NCBI GenBank assembly: GCA_027475525.1 | Contig: JAMWFC010000109.1 | Coordinates: 1 to 64,000, forward strand | Length of the DNA stretch: 64,000 nt | Direction of reading: 5' to 3' | Origin: Macrolepiota albuminosa | Lineage: Eukaryota; Basidiomycota; Agaricomycetes; Agaricales; Agaricaceae | Shown: positions 22,237-31,620 of the stretch, piece after piece | Numbering within the stretch: the first letter of the stretch is position 1 | Layout of the letters: every line of letters starts with the position of its first letter | Notes under the pieces: model-generated | The model's input: the letters and a program-made list of their open reading frames with translations, nothing else | Databases searched by the model: none | Told to the model about the DNA's origin: nothing | Made by a program: the position numbers and the translations under genes

Positions 22237-25200
22237 TTTTAATTTCTACATCAAGCAAATCTTTCCAATCTTGAATATCTTCATCAGATCTCGAAGATGG
22301 TACATGAGGAGGTCTTTCGATTCGTGGTTCATATTTTGGATCGATTTCTATTTCAATATTAGGAAGATGATGATGAATAATATTTTCAAAAAATTGAAAT
22401 AGCTTTTGAGCATAACCAGCTTCGGTTTTAAGTTTTATATGAATATCAGAAGGATTAGGTGCACCAATAAGCCATATAAGAAAGTGTGCATGCCATTGTC
22501 CTCTTTCGGTCAATTCATTAGATCCATAAAATGCAGCAAGATGTCCTAAAATGCCACCCTCTGAAAAACTTTTGCCTTTTTCAAAATCCCACCCAAAAAG
22601 ATATTGAAACATACATTGAATAGAAAAATAAAAAAAGTCAGCTGCAGCAACAGGATCTTTTGCTAATCTCAAAGCTCTTGTAGTACTATCAACAATAAGT
22701 GGAAACTGGTCATCAAGATTAATAGTAGTATCACCATACATAAGTTGAAAAATAGGGCTATGTATTGCACTCGGATTCGCGGTAAAATAAAGTATAGGCA
22801 TTCCAAAATATCCTGAGTAATTTCGAATTTCATTCCGACATCTTATTTTTGATGCTTGAGAACCAGGCACATGAGAAGCAATAGTATTAACTTCATTAAG
22901 AAGAGTAAATACTTGTTTTTCGTCATCTGAAAGTGATTGATAATTATAATCTTTTTCTAATTGATTTGCTACAGAAAGAAGAGTTTCAGAAGAGATTGAA
23001 GTCAATTTTTCTGCAATAGCTTTAAACCGTGAGCTTTTTACATGTAAACTTGTATAAAAATGCGCAGTTCTGCGCTGCATTATATTTAAAGCTACAAATA
23101 TAAAAGAATAATGATAACGAAAAGCATGATCTGCTAGATCTATAAGATAATTTACATGAAGTTGCATACTAAGTGGTGTTGGTCGACTAGGATCATCAAA
23201 ACCACCACATCCATAAGGAAATAAGGTTGGAAACATACCAGGAAATAAAACCGGGTTATTATATTCATTAATTTTATTATTTCCTTTATATATTATAAGA
23301 TCAGGTTGTTCATTATTAAATTTATTATTATTTGATACAAGAGTTCGCAAAGCTGATGCAGTCAAAGAAGAACCTTGAATTTTCACACTTTCAGGATCTG
23401 AAACCCCCATATGTTCTAAAAGTACAGTAGCTTCATCATCTGTGTTAGATTTGCATATTTCTAATGCAGGATGATCTGATAAACCAGCTGTCTCTTCTTC
23501 AAAAGTTTTTTCAACAGAAAGTTCTGTATCATGTAGAAGTCTATCCTCCAATCCTGGAAGAACAGCATCTTTTGGATATAAATCTACAATTCTTTTATCT
23601 AATTCAATGTTCTGATACAAGGGATTTTTAGCAACATTCTTTAACCAAATAAGGAAGTCCCAAATTTTTTGTTTGCGAACTCGAAACATATTTCTCATTG
23701 CTTTATCTTTATACTGACCCGGTCCAATAAATACAACAGATAATAATCCATTGATATAATCAGGAGTTCGAGGAAGAACTGAAGCAGTTGAAACAATATT
23801 CATGTCATGTGCACAAGTATTACCATGAAAAACTCGAGGTTGCTTAGGATCTGATGATTGATAAAGACGAGTAACATATGCACTACTGCAATAAACAGCA
23901 CATGTCATTTCTTCAATCCACGTTAGATCTGCAAATTCTTGTGGTAAATTTCCACGATATAACTTGTTTACTAAAGAAAATTTTGGAATCTGCTTCTTTC
24001 GCAATTCAGAATAACAGTCATTGCAAATTTGAATTAAATTTGGATTTGATTTAATACCATGAACATCTAACATCAACCCAGCATAATTTTGAGGCAAATG
24101 TATAAAATCATTATTAAAACGAGTATCGGAAAATTTTAGAACAGATAAATCAAGATTATAAAGATCACTACTGGAATCAATTGATATGGAATGAATGATT
24201 GACTTATCTCGTTGACGAGCACATACAGCACAAATAAGAGGAATAATCCAATTTGTTGCTTCACGATATTTATGTGCACAGTTCATAATAAGATTATCAG
24301 AAGGAACAGTTGGCCATGAAGAAATAATTTCACTTTGATGTTTTGCATTTATACTGATTGTAATTTGTTTTTGAAGATTTCGCTCTTTTTTTTTTTTATT
24401 TTGCTTTCGAACTTTTATGCTGGTTGTCAAATGTACAAATATATTAGTACTATATTCAATTTCTAACAGCAAACACACTGACTTGAAAAAATCAGAAGGA
24501 AATATAGTATAGGTTGGTAATAAGCAAGTAATGTATTGATGAATATCTGATATGTTGCAAGACATTAATGCTTTACACCGAGAGCGAAAGCTTTCAATAA
24601 TAGCTTTTACCATTTCACTATGTAATTTTGCAAAAGAAGGACGGCGAGAAGGATGAATACGTTTTAAAATAGAACGCAATGATTTTTTTGAAAATGTTTG
24701 TGAAGGTAACAAGCTCACATTATTATCGTTCTCAGTATTTTCCAACAACTGATGCAATACAGGCTTATGTATTTGACAATTCTTGTAATGTAACAAAGGA
24801 TTTTCAGGGATTAGTAAAGCGTGCAAAACTTTCTCACCAAATAACTGAAGAGCAATGTTATAAAAAAGTTTAGGCAGCATTTCAGAAGAAGAATCTGGAA
24901 AAAAAGAACATAACTGCTTATTTATTTGATTTGATGTAAGAGTAAGACATTTCTGCCTATATTCCAAGAAGTGAGACAAAATAGTGCTAGCAAGAGCTTC
25001 CTTATTCCGACATTTAGGCATAATTAACTCCGAATTAAATGCAGATTTTAAGTCTTTACAGGAAAGTTCATTCAAAGATGCAAGATAATGATCTTGAGTA
25101 TAATACAACCATGTGGGGTGGTTTTTATAGTGCAGATAGGTGCGAAATGAAGAAAAATATTTGCGAGGATGAAAAAAAGAAGAACAAATATCGTAACAAT

Positions 25201-25477
25201 CCAAAGTAATAAATGTTCTCTCTCCAAGATTGCATACAGTAAATATTCCTGTTGTGTAAGTGACAAGGTAGGAAGATGTGGAATTTTCATCTTTAAAAAC
25301 ATTAGTCAACCATTCAATTACAGAATTTGAAGAATCAAAACTAGAAGAATTTGGAAAGTATAAAGTATTATAATATTTTGGATATTCCTCAGGTAAAAAC
25401 TCAACATGCGTCGGAGGGCAATCTTTTTCATCAAGTACTCTAGGTGCATGACATGGCAATTTTATTAAGGGAAACAT
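22237..25477 (-). CDS. Helitron N-terminal protein: DUF6570 region plus HUH Rep domain
   Basis: This frame is about 1080 residues long. I start it at the Met at 25477 (MFPLIKLPCHAPRVL) because the preceding 20 residues are encoded by tandem repeats. An early part resembles a SAP-like helix pair (LSCKDLKSAFNSELIMPKC). The middle holds cysteine pairs (CAVCA, CNDCY) and the DUF6570 signature (TWIEEMTCAVYCSSA, FHGNTCAHDMNIVSTASVLP). The C-terminal part is Helitron_like_N with the HUH signature ERGQWHAHFLIWL. The HUH endonuclease would nick and rejoin single strands in rolling-circle transposition. The frame leaves the conserved reading at KKCG near 22240, where an A6 run appears one A short. Adding one base there restores the family reading into REALQRHNC. 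Confidence 0.88.
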
Positions 25478-25500
25478 GCTGTAATGATGTGAGAGTACTA

Positions 25501-25620
25501 ATTTTAATGGTAGTACACAAAATTTAATGGTAGTGCACAAAATTCAGTGGTAGTACACAAAATTCAGTGGTAGTACACAAAATTCGGTGGGAGTTCACGT
25601 TTATTTCAGTGGGATTTCAC
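25501..25620. repeat. 20 bp tandem repeats upstream of the Helitron gene
   Basis: About six units of 20 bp (consensus AATTCAGTGGTAGTACACAA) lie in tandem. The inner four are nearly identical and the outer ones degenerate (GTGGGAGTTCACG, GTGGGATTTCAC). They sit just upstream of the Rep start on the minus strand, where the Helitron 5' subterminal region or promoter should be. No spacers are present, so this is not a CRISPR-like array. Confidence 0.85.
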
Positions 25621-25640
25621 AAGTACCTAATATAGATGAC

Positions 25641-27258
25641 TAGATAAAAAAAGATACTACAACACCCACTAAAAAAACAGCATCAGTAAAAGAAAGCAAA
25701 ATTAAAGAAAAAAAAAAGTAGACAAAACGCACATAGGTAAAACTTGAAAAGCAATACTATACAAAATATAAATGACACAAAAAATAACAACAGAAAACAG
25801 CACAGACAGGTGAAATCACAACGGACAAGTGGAACAGGAAAGTAGCAAACACACAACGTTGTTGGAACAGAAATGAGCAGATGACGTGCACTAGTGGTGG
25901 ACAAGCGATTACAGAACAGCAACAAACAGGTATCATAAAATGACAACAGACAAACAACAACAGTGCAATGCAAGAAACACACGGCGTGAAATAGTAGTCA
26001 AACAAGCAGCAAGCAAGGAACAGCAGTGAACAGGCAGCACAAAATCGTACTGCAACAGAAAACAAGCACTACAGCAGACAGAGATTACAATAGGCAGACA
26101 TGAAATGAATAAAGACGACACCTATAACAGGCTCGCAGACAGCGCTGCGGCAGGAAATGATTACATTATGAAGGATTAAAGCACTAGTAGTAAGAAAAAC
26201 ATACCAATATGACAAAATAGTCTGAATAGCGGTAGCAGACAATGGTAACAAAGACAAGTTTGAAGTCGTGAATATTTACTAATGATTGAAAAAAGTAAAT
26301 GAGACAATACAAGCACTAATAAGGAACCTTATAGAAACTTTTAAAACATCACATGATCTGGGGTAAATCTAGGGGAACTCGACCTTGTAAAAGATTATTA
26401 ATTTTAATATATAATGTTTCAAAGGCGCCCTGTGGCCGCAATGCCCGCTACTTTTGCGGAGACACAGGGATCACGAACAGCCACCAAATCGATTTTCCTA
26501 TTTTACACTGTTCACACTGCTTCAATTAAAGATTGTTAATCGAATACATCATTGCGTTCTACTTGATTGTGAACTTCTCTTTTGATTTCATAAACTGACC
26601 ATGACGACGTGAGATGCGACCTTCTTTTCTGAGATTACCATTTACTACATTTCGCGTGCAGCAGTCCTAGAAAGCACCATTACCCAATTCTCGCAGTGAA
26701 TTCCAGCTTCCCAATTTCAGGAGTTAATTTGTGAAGTGGTCTCATTTCCCCTATACTGCTTGCACAGTTCGTATGATAAGAGATTCCAAGAACGGAGAGC
26801 AAAGTGCGTGCACAATTAATCCAACAATGTACATCTGGAGATCAGTGGGAAGAATATTAGAAATAGCAGGAGAAACTGCCTGACACAACGAGAGACTTGC
26901 TGAATTTTTCTGGGAATAGACGCAGAGACTGTGTAACGTATGTTTGACAACAACATCGAGAACAGACGCGATATCACTGGCAGCAGATATGCCGTGACCA
27001 GCGGCAATTGTTTGGTAGCTATTTGCAACCAACAAAACTTTGCCCTTTGGGGTTAGTTCTCATAGCCCGCTAGTTTACAGACAGTCCGTCTGCTTTTAGG
27101 CGTCCACCCTGAGGAAATGCCTTACGCACACTCCTGGTATGGTAATTCTCTTACTCTTATATATAATGGTTAGATCACGCGTATAAAGTTGAAAGTTCAA
27201 AATTCGATATTCCGACCTAATGACGTGTGATGTTGTCTTTTGACCAATCTCTCTGTAC
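25641..27258. other. Gene-poor stretch with a diverged repeat copy
   Basis: The part at 25683-26280 is purine-rich and CA-rich and gives long but low-complexity Cys/Leu frames on the minus strand, which I take as noise. Bases 26218-26390 are a diverged copy of 30476-30690 (shared ATGGTAACAAA, GACAAGTTT and ACTAATAAGGAAC). A minus-strand frame at 26751-27035 has no recognised motif. Confidence 0.4.
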
Positions 27259-27338
27259 ATCATATTAGTTCAGTGGAATATCTATAAATTGATATTCTAT
27301 ATTCTGCACAAGCGGCGGGTTCGACTCCCCCATAGTGC
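27259..27338 (+). repeat. tRNA-like sequence with consensus A and B boxes
   Basis: TAGTTCAGTGG (27266-27276) fits the Pol III A-box consensus and GGTTCGACTCC (27318-27328) fits the B-box consensus exactly. A T-arm GCGGG/CCCCC with one mismatch closes on a TTCGACT loop, and GAATATC/GATATTC can form a central stem. The acceptor stem pairs poorly, so this looks like a tRNA-derived SINE head or a decayed tRNA gene. Confidence 0.45.
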
Positions 27339-27375
27339 ATGATGGTATTCCTCTGACCATTCTTGTTTTCAAACC

Positions 27376-27413
27376 ATTACGTAAGTGCCCGTCCCCACGA
27401 ACGATTACATAAT
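27376..27413. repeat. Degenerate palindrome, left of a small gene
   Basis: ATTACGTAAGTGCCCGTCCC followed by CACGAACGATTACATAAT is an imperfect version of the 38 bp palindrome at 29123-29160. The two bracket a 1.8 kb stretch with one small gene. Confidence 0.65.
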
Positions 27414-27783
27414 GATTTTATTATTATTATTATTGTATATAGTCATCATCATTATTTGTAATACATACGTCTCTTTCTTTCCTCCCTGTCTTTTCTTAAA
27501 ATTTTCGATTTCAAACTATCTTACCGCTAGCTTGCTCATAGGTCATGTTACTGCACAACTCTGGAAATGCTATATCCTCGTCGCTTCTTCTGCTATAACA
27601 AACTGGTACCGTCAGTCTATGTTGTCGTGTACTCACTCAACGGACACCTACTTGGAGGCAAACACTATCAATCACTGTGGTTCAACTTGGTACTTATTAC
27701 TGCTCGTTGCGAGCTAGAATGCTTCGATAGGTAAAATTCTGACAATTAGTACAATGTAAGTACGACTTCAGCCTGTTCAATCT

Positions 27784-28610
27784 ATGGATCTATGCGGCTT
27801 GAAACGAATCTTTTCTGCGAATGCGACCATGGAAAAACCGTTGTATTACTCGAACAACTATGCAATGAAGCCTTATATATACCAACCTGCTAAAACAACC
27901 AAGATGTTCAGTGACATTAAGTATGACTTTAGTGAACACTCACTCACTTATACGAAAATAACCGTACGCGGTCGATATTTCCTCTCAACATCACTTCATA
28001 TACGTTTACTTTTTTTTGGTGTATAACGTTGAACAACGTCTTCACACAACATCCATGTCCGAACTTCCACACGTTGATGATATACAGTGTTGGCGCCCGC
28101 GCACGTCTCCCTACTCCATCGGCGGAAGACGAATGAGAGAAATTGCGGACGTTGGGTTCACCATCGTCACTAGACGGTACCTCGACGTTTTAAGTGGTTA
28201 TAACGTCAAAAATCTAGTATTTTGGTGAGTTTTTCTATTTTACTTTATATTAGCGCTTTTTTTACATATTGTATCTTTCTAATGTCAGCTCTTATACCCA
28301 TCACGACCCGCGCGCGCGACACCTCACCCTAAAAGGATTCGATTCGAACCAACGATTAGTCGCCGCCTTTCACGTACATCGTAGCGACGACAATCGGTAC
28401 CTTGACGAAGCGTTCACTTACGCGTATTCGGGCGATTCATACAGCTGGACGGCGGAAAATATTATCGTCAAGCACGTCGTTCTCAACCACGTAACTCAAC
28501 GCCATATTTTCAACACAACTTCGAAAATCGTTGTAAGTCTTCATTTTACTCTTCAAGTTTACTTCGAACTCATTTTATTACGAGTGCGCGTATGTTACAA
28601 CACAAGATAA
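27784..28610 (+). CDS. Small unrecognised protein, possibly mobile-element cargo
   Basis: I do not recognise the family. Three coding pieces are visible. The first is 27784-28010 (MDLCGLKRIFSANATMEK). The second is 28055-28225 (MSELPHVDDIQCWRPRTSPY, REIADVGFTIVTRRY). After a GT-AG intron at about 28225-28288 comes the third, to 28530-28610 (SYTHHDPRARHLTLKGFDSN, LVAAFHVHRSDDNRYLDEAF). The last two join well in phase; the link from the first is less certain, so the true start may be 28055. The gene lies between two related palindromes. It could be a small captured gene family rather than a host gene. Confidence 0.4.
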
Positions 28611-28967
28611 TAACGATACATCAATAGGTAGTATTACTTTCTTTTCGTAGGTAAGTTAACTTTCATGTTTTTCACGATTATTACAATCCGCTATATGTTT
28701 TTTTTTCAAACAGATTTTATTTTATTTTATTATTTATTTATTTATTTATTTATATAGTGATATAATATATTATGTATATCGTATCGTACCACTCAATGTA
28801 TGTATCATATCATATCATTTATCATGATCATATCTATACATAAATTACTTTAATAACCATATATAATAATAATAAAGTAATAAAGAAAATAAAGAACGAA
28901 GAGAAGAGTACATACATACAATAAATAAAATTAATAAAATACAAGTAATAAAAGAAAAAGGAACATG

Positions 28968-29054
28968 TAAGAGTCGGGGACCGGCTCACACGTATGCCGC
29001 CACGATAATAATATTTTAAGTCGTAGCGACCCATGCGCCGGTCACCGACTCTTA
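28968..29054. repeat. 87 bp imperfect hairpin
   Basis: Outer arms TAAGAGTCGGGGACCGGC and GCCGGTCACCGACTCTTA pair over 18 bp with one mismatch. Inner arms CGCCACGA and TCGTAGCG pair over 8 bp with one mismatch. A TAATAATATTTTAAG loop separates them. Being GC-rich inside an AT-rich stretch, it is a conspicuous structure, about 70 bp before the palindrome at 29123. Confidence 0.8.
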
Positions 29055-29122
29055 TTATATTTCTCTTTCTTTTATTATCAATCATTTATGTCTTACATAT
29101 GATGATCATTAATAATAAATTT

Positions 29123-29160
29123 ATTACATAAGCGTTCGTCTGGACGAACGCTTATGTAAT
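29123..29160. repeat. 38 bp near-perfect palindrome
   Basis: Arms ATTACATAAGCGTTCGTC and GACGAACGCTTATGTAAT are perfect inverted repeats of 18 bp with TG between them. Related sequences occur at 5329-5592, 17337-17430 and 27376-27413. Confidence 0.85.
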
Positions 29161-29318
29161 CATTTGAGAACAAACAGACACTCAGACTCTGACTAGGAGA
29201 ATAAACTTCAAACTTCAAGATTATTGGGGATACCTATACATACCTATACACTGTTCGTTGCAGTCAGCAAGGCTGTGTAGCTCTTCCAGAGGATTGAACC
29301 GACAACCTCAGGAAAACT

Positions 29319-29371
29319 GGAACTAGCAGGGGTTGAACCTGCATCGCATGTTACCATTACACCATAGTCCC
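29319..29371 (-). repeat. tRNA-like sequence in the left (3') LTR
   Basis: On the minus strand GGGACTA and TAGTTCC form a 7 bp acceptor stem (one G-U). A-box TGGTGTAATGG and B-box GGTTCAACCCC are present, with T-stem GCAGG/CCTGC. The anticodon arm is missing (53 nt in total), so it is not a working tRNA gene. Confidence 0.8.
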
Positions 29372-29731
29372 GTGTTACTACTTGCTTTTTGTTGTCAACT
29401 AGTACCATTCTAGCTCCAGTCAATAGGGGCTTAAGCATAACCCCGGGCTTTAACTAAGGTGTATTGACACACCCTTACACTCTCCCCTCTAGACTTGTTC
29501 CGGCAAGTCTCAGGATCTCAAGTGCGCCCTCCTTGTACCTTATCCTGATCACAGACCATGCATCCGGTATTTCATGACTTATAGGTCCCAGGGTAAAGGC
29601 CACCTTATGTCAGCGGATCAACCTAGATCATGACGCAGGCTTGGTCACGAACATACAAGGCTAGCACAGCCACTGTAGTTCCACCAAATGTAACACTTCC
29701 AGAGGATTGAACCGACAACCTCAGGAAAGCT

Positions 29732-29784
29732 GGAACTAGCAGGGCTTGAACCTGCATCGCATGTTACCATTACACCATAGTCCC
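29732..29784 (-). repeat. tRNA-like sequence in the right (5') LTR
   Basis: Same structure as in the other LTR, with B-box GGTTCAAGCCC. Acceptor GGGACTA/TAGTTCC and the following A in the discriminator position are intact, and the anticodon arm is deleted. The A-box head resembles tRNA-Gln or tRNA-Glu. It could act as an internal Pol III promoter. Confidence 0.8.
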
Positions 29785-29892
29785 ATGTTCCTACTTGCTT
29801 TTTGTTGTCAACTAGTACCATTCTAGCTCCAGTCAATAGGGGCTTAAGCATAAACCCGGGCTTTAACTAAGGTATATTGACACATCTTTACA

Positions 29893-30235
29893 GTCTGTGA
29901 ATGAAGGGAAGACACATACAATGAGAAATTCCTGAGCTTGGATAAGGAAATTTTAGGCTTAGCCATAACACTTTTTTGCATTGGATCAGAGAGTCTATAT
30001 TATAAAAAGGGCGGCTTCCACCACAATCAGTCTGTATAGACATATTGGACCCTGTGATGTGAGGGTCAGTCATCTTTGTCTCAGGAAGTTCTTCATCTGT
30101 TGGCTCTGCAGCCATTTGATCTATCCTATTGTCTGGTTGTTTAGTTATGGGGTCCCACTTTACAAAAGGGGTGTTTAGTATGTTTTTTGCTCTATTTACA
30201 CACGGGTGGGGGTGAAATTTCATTTGGTATTTCAC
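29893..30235 (-). pseudogene. LINE C-terminal fragment
   Basis: A short open frame reads MKFHPHPCVNRAKNILNTPFVKWDP, matching the C-terminal Cys/His stretch (HPxxCxxRAKxxL) also seen in the LINE remnant at 6401-6634, and continues into a Pro/Asp-rich tail. Only this tail end remains. The TRIM at 29276-29892 lies immediately next to it. Confidence 0.6.
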
Positions 30236-30387
30236 ATATAATGTACAGCCAGACTACATATTATATTACCGGATAGCTGTATATATGCATAGGAGGAAGA
30301 GAGAGAGAGAACATATAATGTACAGCCAGACTACATATTATATTACCGGATAGCTGTATATATGCATAGGAGGAAGAGAGAGAGAGA
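30234..30387. repeat. Perfect 77 bp tandem duplication (5 of 5)
   Basis: Bases 30234-30310 recur exactly at 30311-30387, the unit running from ACATATAATGTACAGCC to GAGAGAGAGA. Flanking bases differ. Confidence 0.95.
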
Positions 30388-30475
30388 AGACTTATATATA
30401 TATAGAAAATGAACTTGATACTTCCTATATGTCTGTTGGTATAGTATTATTATTTATGATATGACAAACAGCTGC

Positions 30476-30690
30476 TGATAGCTGCTGAATAGCAGTAAGA
30501 CATGGTAACAAAACAGACAAGTTTAAAGTCTCGTTGATAAAGTCGATGATGATTTTTGAAAAGAGTAAGCGAGACAAAATATACTAATAAGCGAGACAAA
30601 ATATACTAATAAGGAACTTAATAGAAACTTCTAGAGCATTCTAGAGCATCACGTGATCTGAAACGAACTTGTGAGGAACTTGAGACGTTC
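30476..30690. repeat. Dispersed repeat, second copy at 26218-26390
   Basis: The stretch shares ATGGTAACAAA, GACAAGTTT, ACTAATAAGGAAC and TAGAAACTT in the same order with 26218-26390, at moderate identity. It contains a 22 bp tandem duplication (GCGAGACAAAATATACTAAT, 30569 and 30591). It is probably a decayed element of unknown class. Confidence 0.6.
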
Positions 30691-31044
30691 GAGTTTGTAA
30701 GAACCCTTTCTCTTACTTACGTAAGAGAGTCGGGGATACCGCTCGCCTTCATTCGCTTCATGTGTCGCAAGCCTAAAAATGTACGAAAGAAGCTCGAATG
30801 GGAGGGTAGAGATCGGTGAGGAGTGCTGCAGGTCTGAAAAAATATAAGTCATGGCGAACACGCACGAGGGTGAGAATAAGGACGATATCCTTGACACAAA
30901 TGCTTTTATGGAGGTACTTAGCCTCGTTGCCCCTTTGTCCAAATCACAATAGATCAGCTGGTTCAGGCAACAAAAGAAAGATTTGATGACCGATGGTCCA
31001 TCATTGATGATATCGGGATGAACATTGTCTCTATTGTTTTGCAT
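30649..31044 (-). pseudogene. F-box protein fragment
   Basis: The frame contains ISTLPFELLSYIFRLATHE, the start of an F-box-like domain as found in large basidiomycete F-box families (Skp1 binding). The expected next helix (VNRxWRxVA) and the leucine-rich or other substrate-binding part are absent, and the frame ends after about 30 unrelated residues. I read it as a truncated gene. Confidence 0.55.
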
Positions 31045-31620
31045 GTCGTTCTATGTGTTATTGTTTGAAGTCTGTGGATGGACCGTGACCATACAAGGCT
31101 TCTTGTTGACATAGATAGCGTCAAGTTGACTTCGTGACTGCGTAAAAGCATTGAAAGCTAGATAAACATGATATCGTTAGCGCCGACACCGGATACGACA
31201 GGACTGCCAACTGCGCCGATATTGTTAATTGCTGTTCAAACTTCAAAAGGAATTTCCAAAAAGTGACAGAAACAAAGGACAAAGGGAAAGTTTAATTGGG
31301 ACCATGGATCTCGATCAGACCTGGTCAAGAACCATAAAAGGCAACTACCACACAGATGGCCCACACTTCCCGCCATGAAATGCTGACTACACTTTTGTCT
31401 TGTGGTCTTGTGGACATACATACATGTATAAGTACCACGCTGGCCCCAACACCTACGTCGCTTGCCCATCATTTATGATCGCTGCAAGCAAAGGATGGGC
31501 ACTAACACTAATTAAATAACTAATCTTACACAAAAATCACTAAGTCCTGGCATAGAATTTTCGTTAGACCAATAGATAGTAATAATCATCCATTGATAAA
31601 ATGGAGGAACCATACGATGG
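31045..31620. other. Intergenic, nothing recognised
   Basis: Short frames only. This stretch marks the transition from the transposon-rich half to the dense gene block. Confidence 0.4.

Larger units (their letters stand above)
17685..25640 (-). mobile_element. Helitron rolling-circle transposon, nearly intact
   Basis: On the minus strand the gene order is a DUF6570-type region, Rep with an HUH motif, the two-Tyr motif, then a PIF1-like helicase, which is the arrangement of Helitrons. Ends are approximate. A possible 3' end is CTAG at 17685-17688 (minus strand), followed by T and preceded by a weak hairpin (CATAGTCTATG, 17694-17704). The 5' TC end was not located but must lie upstream of 25477. 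Coding parts are broken by two single-base frameshifts and two 77 bp duplications but are otherwise open. Confidence 0.85.
29276..29892 (-). mobile_element. TRIM (miniature LTR retrotransposon) with tRNA-like sequences in its LTRs
   Basis: Two direct repeats of 204 bp (29276-29479 and 29689-29892) each begin TGTA and end TACA and flank 209 bp of non-coding sequence. On the minus strand a purine tract AGAGGGGAGAG directly precedes the 3' LTR. TGGTGGAACTA, starting two bases after the 5' LTR end, looks like a primer-binding site. Flanks GGCTG (29271-29275) and GTCTG (29893-29897) are a 5 bp target duplication with one mismatch. Nothing is coded, so it depends on another element. Confidence 0.88.

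Noticed and set aside
25501..25620. CRISPR-like array
   Set aside because: The 20 bp units abut without spacers, and the host is a eukaryote.
25683..26257. Overlapping Cys/Leu-rich minus-strand frames, possible small secreted proteins
   Set aside because: Several frames are open at once because of purine/CA-biased composition. No frame has a clear signal peptide with ordered cysteines or a splice pattern.
26751..27035. Minus-strand 94-codon frame as a gene
   Set aside because: No recognisable motif, no splice continuation and no supporting upstream context.
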